In this document: piece after piece, positions 46,136 through 58,350 of the stretch
How the letters are laid out: each line of letters starts with the position of its first letter
Position numbering within the stretch: position 1 is the first letter of the stretch
NCBI GenBank assembly: GCA_028023455.1
Contig: JAQFVV010000020.1
Location: 7,611,092-7,675,091, forward strand
DNA: 64,000 bases
Reading direction: 5' to 3'
Source: Epiperipatus broadwayi
Lineage: Eukaryota > Onychophora > Udeonychophora > Euonychophora > Peripatidae
The notes under the pieces: generated by a model
The model's input: only the letters and a program-made list of their open reading frames with translations
Told to the model about the DNA's origin: nothing
Database searches by the model: none
Program-made: the position numbers and the translations under genes

Positions 46136-48329
46136 TTATTAAACCAGACTCGGTTAAATTTTGTTCCTGCAATCAACTTTTGACTTTATTAAATACAAAA
46201 TCAAATTTTCTTCCTTAGTCATTTCCCTTAAGTTAAGGGAAGATGTTTTTTTTAATTCTATACCTATTCCTCTATCTAATAGCTCTGTTCTTATTCGCTA
46301 ACTCTTCGTTTTTTTGTTATTTATCCAATACAGTGTGTAGTTATTTGAAAAAAGCACTTCATATTATAGATTTTTTTAAGCATTTGCTTTTTTTACTTGT
46401 ATTTGTTCAGTCAAAAAACTTCTAATTTCTTCACTAAATAATAAGTTTCAAAAAGTTGTTCAGCAAACACTGTTAATTTTGATCAATTTTATTATCCAAG
46501 ATTAGCCTAAGTTCCTTTTCAAAAAACCCCTCACTACTTCAAACCTATTACTGATTTTGTACTTCTTTAAAAATAATTATTTCTATTGAATGATACTTTT
46601 TTTACAGATATGTTTTGGCAAGATTATATTTTTTCTTGCCAAAATTGCTTCTAAACATCACATGATCATTCACTGCTAAAGATTATTTAGTCTTAAAGTT
46701 CTTATTTTATATTACATCTAATTACATATCATGTGGAACACATCAGTAAAATGTTATCTGAAATAGAGCATTTTAATAAATTAATAATTATTCTTTACCT
46801 TATTCTCTTCACTCTTTCTAAGAACATTGAACTATTTATTTCTGCCTCTTCTATACAGATGTTGTAGTCACTGTTCTGTAATTATTTTACCAGTTCTTAC
46901 TGCTTCTAATGATATATTCTCTATCCATATGCTCTTATTAATAAAGGTAATTTATTTGCTTTTGCTTAATTAATATTTCATTTACTGTGAGATGTAAATC
47001 TTCAATTTTTTTTTCATTTGAAGAAATCATTTAGTTTTTAAAATTAATTAAACTCAATGTTTTTTTGTTTATTTGGTTGTTTGTTTTTAATCAGTGCATT
47101 CCTCATCTCAACTTCACCTTATTGGAATCATCCATTGTTACTATACATACATTTCATGAATAAGATTTGCTTATCAGGTGATCTAGAGACATCAGTGAGC
47201 TGAATTTCCAATAAATGCAATTAATCTCAATCTAGATTTTTGAAAACTTTTCTTTTTTAAAAAATTAGAGATTTTTGAGAAACAAAAATTAAATTTTATA
47301 CAATACCAAGCTTTCATTTTGTACACAATTAATGAAGCTATACATAACAATTGATAAGCTTAGCACTTTTGGGAATTCTATGTTCCCATACTCAGTTCTT
47401 TACACTAGTAGTTAGCGAATGCCACAGTAATGTATGCAAATTTATTCAATAATATTAATCAGCCCATTTTTTAGAGATAGTAAAGCAAGCGGCTCTTCAG
47501 TTAATTGCTTTGGGATTATCTGTGATGAAACAAGCCTTCTTCACTTTGTATTTCACATCACAGCACTCTGTGCACTCTTCCAGGTTTTGTAATTATTATT
47601 GACTAAAGCAAGAAAACGTATTTATAATAATTGTTTATTTAGTATATGAACTTTTTTAGTCAGTTTAATTGTTGAAAAATATTATAAAGAACTCACTAAA
47701 AAATAGATTCATTAGATCTTTATTAAGTTCTTCAATTCTGCTAATTGTAGCCAGGTTTGACTAATTATCTTTGTTCACTAATTTATAGGCAAAGGTGAAA
47801 AACCTCATGTGACAGATAAATGTCTGGGAGAGGAGGAAAATGCTTGATTCCTTATTTTACTCTTAAAGTGAAGTTTAGGAAAAGTGGCATTAATGGCCAA
47901 GTGGGGTCTTAGAAATGATAAAATAAAGTTAATAAACATTGTGACTAGAATTTGGGGAAGTGGTAACGTTCTGTGATGCTAATTAGTGTATTTAAGGATG
48001 GTATGATGGAATAAGTAATGAGATGCTATGATGTTGTTGTATTTTTGAAATATTCATACTTTTGATTGTTTTTGTTTGATTGCTTTAGATCAGTAACTAT
48101 AATTAACTTATGTTCTGAATCAGTAATCTTTTTAAAAATAACATGGAAGCATAACAAACATTTACTTTTAATTCTTCTTATAATATTTTAAAGAGAGTAG
48201 CAAGCAATAGCAAACACTGATTGTAATGGTGCTCAGGTATAGCATTACATGTCTAATTTTTCTACCTGTTTTTTAACAAACAACATAAATAAACATTTAT
48301 TTTATAACGTCTTGCGTGCGATTATAATT
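46136..48329. other. AT-rich non-coding DNA
   Basis: No supported gene. The small hydrophobic frame at 46,243-46,425 is T-rich translation without a family match. Confidence 0.5.
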
Positions 48330-48613
48330 ACAATAGAATGACAACCTGTTAAGCTAATTGCGCAGACGCTGTGAGAATGTTATTAATAAATGAATACCTT
48401 CGAACAACCACATGATATAGTATTTGTATAAGAGTAAAAAGGAATCCTCTTACCCCTACGACTCATATATAAACATTTGAGTCGTAGGGGTAAGAGGATT
48501 CCTTTTTACTCTTATACAAATACTATATCATGTGGTTGTTCGAAGGTATTCATTTATTAATAACATTCTCACAGCCTCTGTGCAATTAGCTTAACAGGCT
48601 GTCATTCTATTGT
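48330..48613. mobile_element. Foldback element, near-perfect 135-bp arms
   Basis: Two inverted arms meet around a short centre (about 48,464-48,478): ACAATAGAATGACA at the left tip, TGTCATTCTATTGT at the right tip, and GAGTCGTAGGGGTAAGAGGA next to the centre. Mismatches are very few. Shared AAGCTAATTG near the tips and ATATAGTATTTG inside link it to the 25.8-kb foldback. No coding capacity. Confidence 0.88.
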
Positions 48614-50484
48614 AACAAACAACATAGTAAAAGTTTATAAAAGAAACATAGACACAACAACTTATTATATTTTAATGTCTCTATCATGTAGTAGCTATGC
48701 AAATAGCAATATATTCAGAAAACTTATTGAATAATGAATTACATCAATTCCTAGCAAGAGATCCAGCAAAGAAAGAACTTGTTATTAACAGTGATTTTTT
48801 ATATTAAGTCAACCATTTTTAAATAATATTTAATACAAAATTCTAATAATTTTTACAAAACTGCAAACAAATTATGACATATCAAATATGTAATGCTGAT
48901 AATATAAACCTATTCATGGAGTAACTAAGTTCAAATACACTACTTTGATAATTCACAAGATAGATTCCCAATGAATCATATAAATAAATCTGAAAATAAT
49001 AGACATTTCTTTTTATAAATGATGATTTTCATTTTTATATTAATCAAACTAGCTTATCTTTTTCAAATAATAATTCAGATGAAATTCTCATAATTTCAAT
49101 AAGCTCATATAAATTACAGCTTATCAATATATAATGCTGATAATATAAAGGTATTTAGGGAACAATTATATCTGAATACTTGTTTTGTTTTTTATTAAGA
49201 GATAAATTTATTTTGAAAACTACATGAATTATGGTACATAAATTACTTGAAATTAATGATTCACAGGTGTCCCGCTGCATGCTTTGCCCACACAAGGGAC
49301 CTGGTTGTATTCAGTCCTATGCTTTTGTCTGTGCTGGCCTGCCCCTGTGCAGTTAACTAGATTCCATGGGATCCCCAGTTGTCAATTATTGTGTAGCTAA
49401 ACTGATTTATTTGTGGCACTCTGGCTATTAGATGAGTAAAACCAAGGTTTGTCAGACAATTCCCAAATTAGATTTCCAAAGAATTATTAAAATGAATTTG
49501 TAAATAATGACCACTTTCTTGTGTTATATTCCTACTATTGAAAATATGTCCTGTCAATTATCATAATAATGTATTCAGAATCTGTTGTTTCTTAAATACG
49601 TTTATATTATCAGCACTGCTCATTTGATAAAGGGTAATTTATTTATGGGTTTGTTAATTATTACAATTTCAAATTAATTATTTTTTGAAACTGTTTTAAC
49701 CTTGCTTGATTGATTAATATAGAAATAAAAATTGCCTCTAATAAAGTTTCAATCCTTTCCACATAAGAATATAAATTGCTATTGATACAAGAAAATGGCC
49801 GTTAATCACCAATTTATTTAAATGATACAACAGGGGATCTGATTATTGTAGTAATATATTTAGATTTGTTCCATAAATAGGTTTATATTATTATTGTTAC
49901 ATATTTCCTAAGCGATTTGTTTATGGACTTGTTAAAATTATTAGAGTATTAAATATACACTTTAATATAAGATATATATTTATTAATTTACAGAATTACA
50001 AATATTTTATTCATTTTGCATCCAATATATTTGATTCAAATATTTATTAACAATAATCATGTATACTCATCATTAGTAGGATAACCTTAAGTTTGATTTT
50101 AAGTTCTCAATTATTTTATTTAGGTATTTATTTATTTTCGGTTTAATATAATGTTTTTAATTATTTTAAACTCTACTGAACTCTTTGTGATTTCAAACGA
50201 GTCTATTTTTCTATCAACTATATTTTTACAATGTATATATAATTAGATGCAATGTCAGCAATTTAGCAATCAGATGCATGAATGTTTAATGCATTTTTCA
50301 TTAGATTCCAATTGGTAAAATTATTATCCTACATAGAAATTTAGACTACCCTATCTAACAATATATATATATTTCAAATATAAATTTATTTTCGTAATTT
50401 GTCTTCTTTTCCATATCATTATTATGCACAAGTTGTTTTTCTTATCCAGTACTTTGCAATATTTCTTTTCATTATAATTGTCAA
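48614..50484. repeat. AT-rich DNA with a dispersed repeat in both orientations
   Basis: TGCTGATAATATAAA occurs at about 48,895 and 49,134. The complement (TTTATATTATCAGCA, with one variant) occurs at about 49,600 and 49,880, each followed by similar sequence (ATTTATTTATGG.TTTGTTAA). This suggests one old repeat present four times in two orientations. A GC-richer island at 49,262-49,375 (TGTCCCGCTGCATGC...) is unassigned. Confidence 0.45.
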
Positions 50485-50485
50485 A

Positions 50486-50557
50486 TGCGTTGATCGGGAA
50501 GCGAACCCGGGCCAGCTGCTTGGAAGGCAGCTATGCTAACCACTAGGTCACCAACGC
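50486..50557 (-). mobile_element. tRNA-Gly(UCC)-like SINE body
   Basis: On the minus strand this 72-nt body folds as a tRNA. The acceptor is GCGTTGG/TCAACGC with one G-T pair and discriminator A. The anticodon stem GCTGC/GCAGC encloses loop CTTCCAA, giving anticodon UCC. The T-arm is CGGG..CCCG with loop TTCGCTT. TGTCAA lies just before and TTTGACAA just after, as in every copy, which marks it as the SINE rather than a cellular tRNA gene. The A-tail is short or lost and no target duplication is clear. Confidence 0.8.
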
Positions 50558-50840
50558 TTGACGAATACACCACAGAAATTTATAGTAAAAATAAAAATGT
50601 CATAATTTTAGAAACACTTATTGACAATAATATCTCTTTAATATATAAATAAATGATTATTAATCATTTTTATTGAGTTATAAATAATTATATTTCTTTA
50701 ATCTTAGACATAGATCTTATATTTGCTTTTCATAAATGTCTATTTTTTAAATTAAATTTAAACTCGTTATGCATAGTATATGCCAATCTCTTTTTAAGCA
50801 TACCTCTTTTTTGCTCTTATCATTAATGTTTTTATATTTT

Positions 50841-50940
50841 TCTCATGTGTCATAGCATCAGCCGGGAAGCGAACCCGCTAATGCGGGACAACTGCTTGTA
50901 AAGCAGCTGTCGCTGACCTCTTGACCACTAATGCTTGACA
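50841..50940 (-). mobile_element. tRNA-derived SINE with 14-bp target duplication
   Basis: Minus strand: TGTCAAGCATTAGTGGTC, anticodon-like CTGCTTTACAAGCAG, a variable-arm hairpin CCCGC..GCGGG, GGTTCGCTTCCC, GGCTGATGCTATGACACATG. Flanks TGTTTTTATATTTT (50,827-50,840) and TGTTATTATATTTT (50,941-50,954) are a 14-bp duplication with one difference. The insertion is exactly 100 bp. Confidence 0.88.
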
Positions 50941-50954
50941 TGTTATTATATTTT

Positions 50955-51771
50955 GTGCATATGCTTATAGACATTGGAAAAAATACGCTAATGATTACTA
51001 TTAGTTTTTTGAATATGTATATTTTTTCTAAGTAGATTGTTTTTGGTTAATGAGATAATACTTGTTTTAATAATTTAGAAATGTAAACCCAATTTCTCCC
51101 AATCTAAAAAAATCAGTTGGATAAAATTATTTAAATAAAAAAATAGACAGCTAGTAACTATTATCTCAAATAAAATACTGATGGAAACTGTTCAAACTAT
51201 TATTTGGTGAGATTGGTAAGTCTTCTCTTTTATTGCTTTTTTATAAGGTTCTGTTGGGAGACGTCTTTATCCTAAAGTGGGCTATTTAAAAGCTGTTTTT
51301 TCGTTTTATTTTAAATTAGATATTCAATAAAATACAAAATGTACAAATATTACTATATACAAAAGTACTAACCTAGATTTAGAGTTAGAATGGCCACATT
51401 CGATTAAATTATACATATATGTCATGAGTTTTTCTTATATATATAAACACAGTATCAAATCATAGATTTGACTTAGATACAAACTTTTTATTTATTAATA
51501 TATACAGTGGCAATGTATAGAATACTATGTTGAAAACTTATTAATAAAAATATACGCAAATTATGTGACAATTAACGAATTGTTATAATAAAAAAGTTCA
51601 GTGCTATTCGTAATATTATAATCTTTCTCTCTAATAACCAAACCTACAACGTATAGCATAACGTTCTTATATATTGCTAATTATGATAGGGTGTGGATTG
51701 CAATATACATTGGTCCAGAACAAAGCGCTCTATAATAGTCTTTCAGTAAAGAACAATGATACAAACTTTCC
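50955..51771. other. AT-rich non-coding DNA
   Basis: No gene or recognised repeat. Confidence 0.5.
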
Positions 51772-51888
51772 TCCTAACTAGTGCCTACTCATCCAATATC
51801 CCCAGACGAGTTTTTTTATACATAAACCTTCCTGCATCCATTAATTACTCTTGCTTGCACTGAGTGACACTACTGTATAGACAGTTTT
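51772..51888. repeat. Right half of a MITE of the 33.9-kb family
   Basis: TAGTGCCTACTCATCCAATA, CCCCAGACGAG, CTTCCTGCATCCATTAATTA and CTTGCACTGAGTGACACTAC match in order the right half of the MITE at 40.97 kb. The LINE begins immediately after, at 51,889. Confidence 0.8.
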
Positions 51889-53310
51889 AGAAAGACTAGG
51901 AAGAGGGGTAGAGATACCATTAATAGGTGGCAAGGAGTATATACTTTGTCGGGTCTTTTTTTTGCAGATGATATCTTTTTATGTGCAGAAAGAAGAGAAG
52001 ATATGGATATTATGTTGAGGACATGTGCAAGGGTGGGTAAAGAGATGGGGATTAAATTTAGTGAAGAAAAATCAAATATAATGATGGTTAATACTGGGGA
52101 AAGGGAGGATGTATTTTTTTTATTGGGGGATATAAAGTTAAGTGTGGTGGATAGATATAGGTATTTGGGAATCATCTTATGTAATCAGGAAAATTGCTTG
52201 GTTGAATGGGAGAAAAAATTGGTAAATGAAGCAAAGAAAAGAAAAGGTTTGGTAAAGAAACTAACAGTATTTTCATATAATAAATATGATGTAGCTAGAA
52301 TTGTATGGAAGGGAGTTGCAGTAGCAGGGTTAACATATGGTAATGATGCATTATGTGTTAGTAAAAGAATTTTAGATTATTTAGAGAAAGTACAAAGGGA
52401 AGTAGGAAGACATGCATTAGATGCAGAGATTTGGACAGCAAAGGAGGCAATTCAAGGAGAAATGGGATGGTCAAGTTTCTATATGAGAGATGCAAAAATT
52501 AAAATGAAAATGTTTGGTAGGTTGCAGTTTATGGATAGTAAAAGAATAGCCAAAATAGTGTTTAATTGGGTTATGAGTAAAGGGCAGGTAACAAGATGGG
52601 TGACAAAGGTAATGCGGTATGCAAAAGATTTGGATAAAGAATTTATATTGGTATACTTGTATAAAAGGTGGGATGATTGTGTTAGGAGGATTGTTGAGTG
52701 TTATAGTGGTAAGGAATGAGATAAAAGAATAGAAGCATTAATAAAAAATAGGGAGTTGGAGAGATGGAGAAGTAGTATGGAGGGTAAGAAGAGTTTAAAT
52801 ATATATAGAAGTAAACGGAATATTGGAAGCGAGTTAATTTATGATAATAGTAAGGAAAGTAGTTTATTGTTTAAGGCTTGAATGGGATCTTTAGCAACAA
52901 AAGAATATACATGTAAATGGAAAACTATGGGTGATTTAGCGTGCAAATTGTGTAAGGAAGGTATAGAAAATATTAGGCATCTGTTGATTGAATGTAAATG
53001 CTTGAAAGCAGAAAGGGTACAGATAATGAAGTTATGGGAGAATAGGTATGAACAAAGTGACAATACAGAAAGTGAGTTAGTAGTTTTTATGCTGGGTTTG
53101 TGAAAAGATAAGGGGGATTTTGATTTAGAGGCCATAGAGTTGACAAAGATTATGTTGTGGAAATGGGATGGGGCAGAATATGGGAAGACTTAGAGTGGGG
53201 AATGGAAAATAAAGTGGCTAACAGGTTTATCTGGGCATAGTTGCTGAGATATTCTTGACTTTGTTTAAGGAGAAGCCAAATACATCACATCACATCACAT
53301 CATTTCTGTG
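51889..53310 (+). pseudogene. 5'-truncated LINE, second copy of the 14-kb family
   Basis: The frame starts within the RT just before the catalytic box (FFADDIFLCAERRE at about 51,958). It continues through GIKFSEEKSNIMMVN, YLGIILCN, a basic region, YDVARIVWKGVAVAGLTYGN, AKEAIQGEMGWSSFYMRDAK and WVMSKGQVTRWV. It stops at 52,717 and again near 52,881, but the same frame carries on to about 53,102. It includes a zinc-knuckle-like CKLCKEGIENIRHLLIEC, typical of LINE C-termini. The 3' tail is CATCACAT repeats (about 53,283-53,302). The N-terminal two thirds, including endonuclease, are absent. Product and tail match the minus-strand copy at 13.5-15.6 kb. Confidence 0.88.
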
Positions 53311-55419
53311 AAAACAGCTTGCGTAAGCATGAAGAATAGTGATCATGTGATGCTTAGTGATTTACAGAGCAATGAAGAAGAAAGCAACTTTCATCAGGCT
53401 GGCCAATTGTCTAGTGGTGAGAATATATACATAGTTTTTGCTCTTTAGCGAAAAAAAAAACTAAATACTTACTTACTAATCAATATTGGGTAATTATATG
53501 GATTGGTTGCGGGCCAGTTACCTGCAAAAAGTCCTACAACTGATTGTAACAAAAAAAAAAAATTCACGTCTTCCTTTTACTGAATTTGAACTCCGGTTGT
53601 GTGAATGTCATGTTGATTGATACATTCCTACTGCGTCAAAACGTCCTTACATATTGCAATAACTTTTAAATAATACTTCATATATATATAGCAAAAAAGA
53701 AAAAAGTTTAAAGTGAAAATTAAATAATTAATAAATTTTTAAGCTATATAGTTTTCAATTTTTATCCTCTTTAAAAAAAAAAAAAAATCATCAATTTGTA
53801 GGTCATCAATTATTTGGGAAATGAATTCCAAAATTAAAATATAATACTGTTTTTCAATTAAATAAGATTGAATTGAGTCTTTTATTATCAGTTCAAATAA
53901 AAAGAACTGCAGAACATTTCAATATAATTTTCATAATGCTTGATAATGGGATTTACAATAAAGTTTAACCCTCGCGATTCCAAGCTATTTTACTTTTAAA
54001 TATGCTTATATCTGTAAACATGTAACATACTTAGATGGACAGATAAGCAAAAACAGTCTTTTAAATATATTACTATATGATAAGCTCTTTTAAAAAAAAG
54101 TACTGGATAAGGCATTATTCATTGAGCTGTCAACTAGAGGCTGATTAGCATTTTCCCATTCTTGTTTTACCTTTTAGTTATGAATAGTTATATAAATATC
54201 AATTTACCGACCAATATTGGATGGTTTGCTACAACTACTGTGTTATGGCTGCATGGGAAGGAACAAACCCTTAAGTTTAAATGGAGTTTGAAAAACAACT
54301 TCAAATTTGAATCTTAGGCCATAAGAATCATAAATGGTGTTCTATTATATTTCAAACCTTTTTATATAAAGATATCTATCTCTAACAATAAGCATATATT
54401 AGTTGCTATTTAAAAGAAAGATTAAGCAAATACATATATATATATATATTAATATTTCATATAAAATTACCCTTGAAATTTATTTATAAATAAACGTATG
54501 AATAATGACTTTTGAGATTGGATAACTAGAACAATTAAAGCTAATTATAATATGTTAAGCAATATATAATAATTAACCCTTTCTTAAATATATATATATT
54601 GGCTACATTTAAACAATTTTCATTTATGATCTTTAGAAATAATTTCATTTGAAATCGAATAAAAGATTTTTTATTTTTCAAAAATACAGACTAAAGGATA
54701 CATAGATGTATTGTCATTTCATAGATTAGTTTCTATAATCGTTTAACTTATTTGTTTTTATTTTGAAGTTAGACTAACCATATCTCATCTATGTATGATT
54801 GTTAATGATGGTAATGTTTTGTTTTTATCAACTTATTAACTTATATAATGCAATTTTGTTTTAAAGTTTCATTTGAAATCGAAGTTTACAATATAAGTAT
54901 AAAACAGATTCTAAAAATGAATTGCATTAAGAGACTGACAAGTGTATATCACGTGGTTGTTATTAGGTCATGTGACATCTGACGATTTTATTTTCTTTTT
55001 GTAATTTTACGTGTTTGTTACTAAATTTCTGATTCTAAAGGACATTGGATCAAGTAATAAATAATATGATGCTTTTGATATTCGTTATATTTTAACGTGA
55101 TTAAACTATTTTAATGTGCTTTTTTATTTATACAATTAAGTAGTACTTATAAGTCCATTATATTATATCAGAAATCAATGCATATTAATTTTTTGTAAGT
55201 TTGCTTTTTTTATAATATGCCAAGAGCTTTGTACTTCACAATTTAAGTTGAATGTTTATAATAGTGTAAGATATGTTTAAAAGCAGAAAACGTTTGACAA
55301 ATGTTATACTTAGGAGAAGAGAATCTTCACAGACTATCAAAATAGCACAGGCAAATTTTCTTATAAGGGCCATGCTTTAGGCATAACAACATCATTTAAA
55401 TAACAATACTAAGTATCCA
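53311..55419. other. AT-rich non-coding DNA
   Basis: No supported gene. A-runs near 53,450, 53,550 and 53,773; TA microsatellite near 54,434-54,450. GATCATGTGATG at 53,341 is the complement of the ATCACATGATC motif seen near the MITEs. Confidence 0.5.
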
Positions 55420-55790
55420 GATTGTAAAAGACCCAGAGTACTCTAACCTGATCTGCTATGTGGCCGCTAGAGGCGCTTTTTCTGTGTTTCCACACAGAAC
55501 ATACAGGGTAAGGGCCTTGAAAGCAGACAACATCTTTTCCTGCTGCTAGGTGGCGCTGTTCACCATGCGTATGCACAGGAACCTTCCACAAGCTAGCTGG
55601 CAGCTTACATCGTCTGCTACCAAGAACCTAGGTGGCGCTGATTGCCGTAAACACATCTAGCTTATGTGTCGTCTGCTATCAGAAACTACCAAGATTCTAG
55701 CCCACTATGCGGTGCTGTTTCTCCACGTTACACATGGTAAAAACAGCAACCTCTATATGCCTCCTTGCTAGAATTTATGAACATAGTACC
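55420..55790. mobile_element. Decayed MITE related to the 41.7-kb element
   Basis: It shares the internal motif set in the same style: CTAGAGGCGCTTTTTCTGTG, GGTGGCGCTGTTCACCATGC, TAGGTGGCGCTGATTGCC and GATTCTAGCCCACTATGCGG. These match parts of 41,750-42,200 in both orientations. It is clearly GC-richer than its flanks. Terminal repeats are eroded and no target duplication is visible. Confidence 0.75.
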
Positions 55791-56454
55791 TAAAACATTC
55801 AGGGCCTATAATGTACAGGGGTGAATAATTTATAAGTCATAACTATTTAAATATACAGTCAAATGTAATAATTTTACATTCTATTTAACCATTTCATGAA
55901 TCGATGTATTTTTAAATTATGACTTTGTAAAAAGCGATCTGTTTTTTTAATTATTTACTCTAAAAGTGGGTTTTTTTTTTGTAAATAAAACAAAATGTAA
56001 TTTCTGGTCTGTCTTGCTTTTTTTTTAAAAAAAAGCTAATTTTTTTTCCTACGGCAGTATTTCGTTCAAAAATGTATTATTTTAAAAGATTATTGTTTGT
56101 ACAACTTTTTTTTTTACACTTTCAATTAATATTTTCAATAAATTTTAAAGTAACATAAATTATATTTCGGTTTATAGATTACTATTTTGAAAAATAAAGT
56201 GTTATTTGCATGCTGGGTATACCGTGTGCTTGTTACTCGCAAGCAATAATTCGAAGATCTGTTTATCAAAACTTCCTTTCATAATAATATTAAAGGCATA
56301 AATATTTATTGAAATTGTATTTAAAATTTTAGAATCATTTTAATAACTAAAAATGTCATATACTCACAAGGAAATTTCAAAATAATAAGTTTAATAAGTA
56401 CCGTATGAGAAAAGTAAGATATTATACAGAGTCAGAAAAAAAAGATTTAGAGCA
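55791..56454. other. AT-rich spacer
   Basis: Several T-runs and A-runs (55,971-55,982; 56,019-56,034; 56,107-56,116); no gene. Confidence 0.5.
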
Positions 56455-56570
56455 AAATGTGCCAGAGTGATGTGGAGAAGAGAAGCTAAAGATCGGAGAT
56501 GGATTGAACTTGGAGAGACCTTCATCCTGCAGCGGAATGATAATGGTTGATGATGATAATGACTAAGTAT
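56455..56570 (+). pseudogene. Short 3' fragment of the RTE-like LINE
   Basis: It encodes the last 30 or so residues of the RTE protein (VMWRREAKDR, GETFILQ) and ends GGTTGATGATGATAATGA, the GAT-rich tail. It is a 116-bp dead copy, the third of this family in the window. Confidence 0.88.
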
Positions 56571-57689
56571 CCATTACAGGTCAAATACTTTTCAAGCATT
56601 CCTCTACACTACAGAGAACTGTTTAGAAAATTAAAATATTAGGTGACAAGGGCTTACATTTTACCATCTATTTAAGAATATCTAGATATCCACTTATTGA
56701 TCAATAGTTAGATGAGCAACTGAAATAACTATGGTCCAGCTACTTAATTAAAACGATCCTAAACTTGACTTAAAATTTAAGAAAAAAATTTCAAATTTTT
56801 CTCAGATCTGATTCAGAGCAGGCAAATACTATTAGAAAATTTAAAACAATGCTAACACTTAATATATTTCTTGATTTAACCAGCCTTCCAGTTTGTTTGC
56901 ATCATTACAGAAATGATAAAATTAAGATTTTTATGCCTAAAATTTTTAGGATACCAATTTTTGGAATTTTACCCCCCCCCCCTCCAATGGTTTTTTAAAA
57001 TTTATTATTGAATATTTTATTATTATTCTGTAATTATATTTGTATAAATAAAAGCATTTGATTTATATGACAATTTAATTTTTTATTGGTTAATCTTTCA
57101 CTTGAAAAGTAGATGTAACGGAAATTTGACAAATATAAAAAAAAATTGATTAGTCTTTTGTAACTACATTTATGCAAGTAAATACTTTTACTGCATAATT
57201 TAAATTATTTTATTATTGTTTTGCAATTATATTTATACATCTCAGCACATTGTAATTTAATTTCTTATAGACTAGATTTTATTTGCAAAAAACACTACCA
57301 ATTAGTTGAAAAGGTACTTACGTATTAGCCCTGCTAAGCTTTTTTCACATTTATGATGAATGTCTAACTTTACAATGTCATCAAATAAACCCTGCGATCT
57401 CATCCAATAAGTGTACATGAGAACCTCTGACTAAGTTAAGTGATAAATTTACACTTTCAAAGTTTTGATCAATTTCTGCTTATTAGACACATCATTTATT
57501 GTCCAGATTTCATTGGGACAAATCTTCTGAAGTGGTTTGCTTTTATTATGATTTTATTTTCATAATGCTGGCAATTGAATTTTTTTTCCTTTCCTAGTAT
57601 AGTATATTTGATTTTAAGTGAATACTTGTAGTTTTCATTTTGATTTACTTTTCCATTTTCTGATTCATACTACCTTTTGTTGTTGTTGT
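56571..57689. other. AT-rich spacer
   Basis: No gene. A C-run of ten or so bases at about 56,970-56,982. Confidence 0.5.
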
Positions 57690-58350
57690 TAAAGCACAAG
57701 TACTTTCAAGACAAAGGAATCCTGCCATCTGAAAAAGTGCGTCCAACTGGACATATTATGGCTCTTTAAATATACACTTTGGACAAGAAATGAGATTGTA
57801 ACATTCAAGGATGCAATAGTAAAATAGGTCTTCATAAGGAAACATGGTTGGAGGGTTCCAGAATTCCATTTGTGATGGCAATCTGATATATTTACAGCTG
57901 GGCTTGCAAATTAACATCCTTAGAATGGGGAAAGGCAGAGTTTGATCTAACAGATAAAATAGACTGGAATAATTACATGCAGAAACTTTGTGCCACTGTG
58001 ATGTTAGGCTGTGGAAAATGTAAAATAGGAGGTCCTAACAAAATCATTGAAATTTATGAGAGCCTTTTCACAAAGTGAAAAAACCAAGCCAGATGAATAC
58101 TTCCTGATCAGTTTGATGTTTGGAGGCTTGTTCAGGGAGATCAATAAGGGTTTCATTGTCACAACTGAGAACAGAACAACTGAAAACAGAACAGTGGCAA
58201 CTCTTATGGAAGCCATCAAATAAAATGTGAAAGAGTCTTTCACAATTTATTTGGACTCTTGGAAAGTTATGTGCACAGACTGCATAAAGGTGATGCCACA
58301 TTCATTTACATCCTGGATGAGATTTAAAAAATCAGTCTACCACATTGACT
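57690..58350 (+). pseudogene. ISXO2/Merlin-like transposase relic
   Basis: Plus-strand reading frames give the family's blocks in order, with stops and a frameshift. IGLHKETWLEGSRIPF comes first (about 57,829), then YIYSWACKLTS. DWNNYMQKLCA follows (about 57,962), then KIGGPNKIIEIYESLF (about 58,022). This last block matches the IGGP..VEIDES motif, but the first catalytic Asp is now Tyr. After a shift come MFGGLFREINKGFIV and NRTVATLMEAI, then YLDSWKVMCTD, matching the second catalytic region (SD.WKAY). The part with the third acid is not recognisable. It is a different lineage from the 27-kb Merlin, whose motif is KIDETYY, and is non-functional. Confidence 0.75.

Noticed and set aside
46243-46425. 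A 60-codon hydrophobic frame as a small membrane protein
   Set aside because: Hydrophobicity is explained by T-rich codons (Phe/Leu), and nothing supports expression.
50486-50557. A genuine cellular tRNA-Gly(UCC) gene
   Set aside because: TGTCAA and TTTGACA flank it exactly as in the SINE copies, and it has a mismatched T-stem pair and an altered B-box; SINE origin is more likely.
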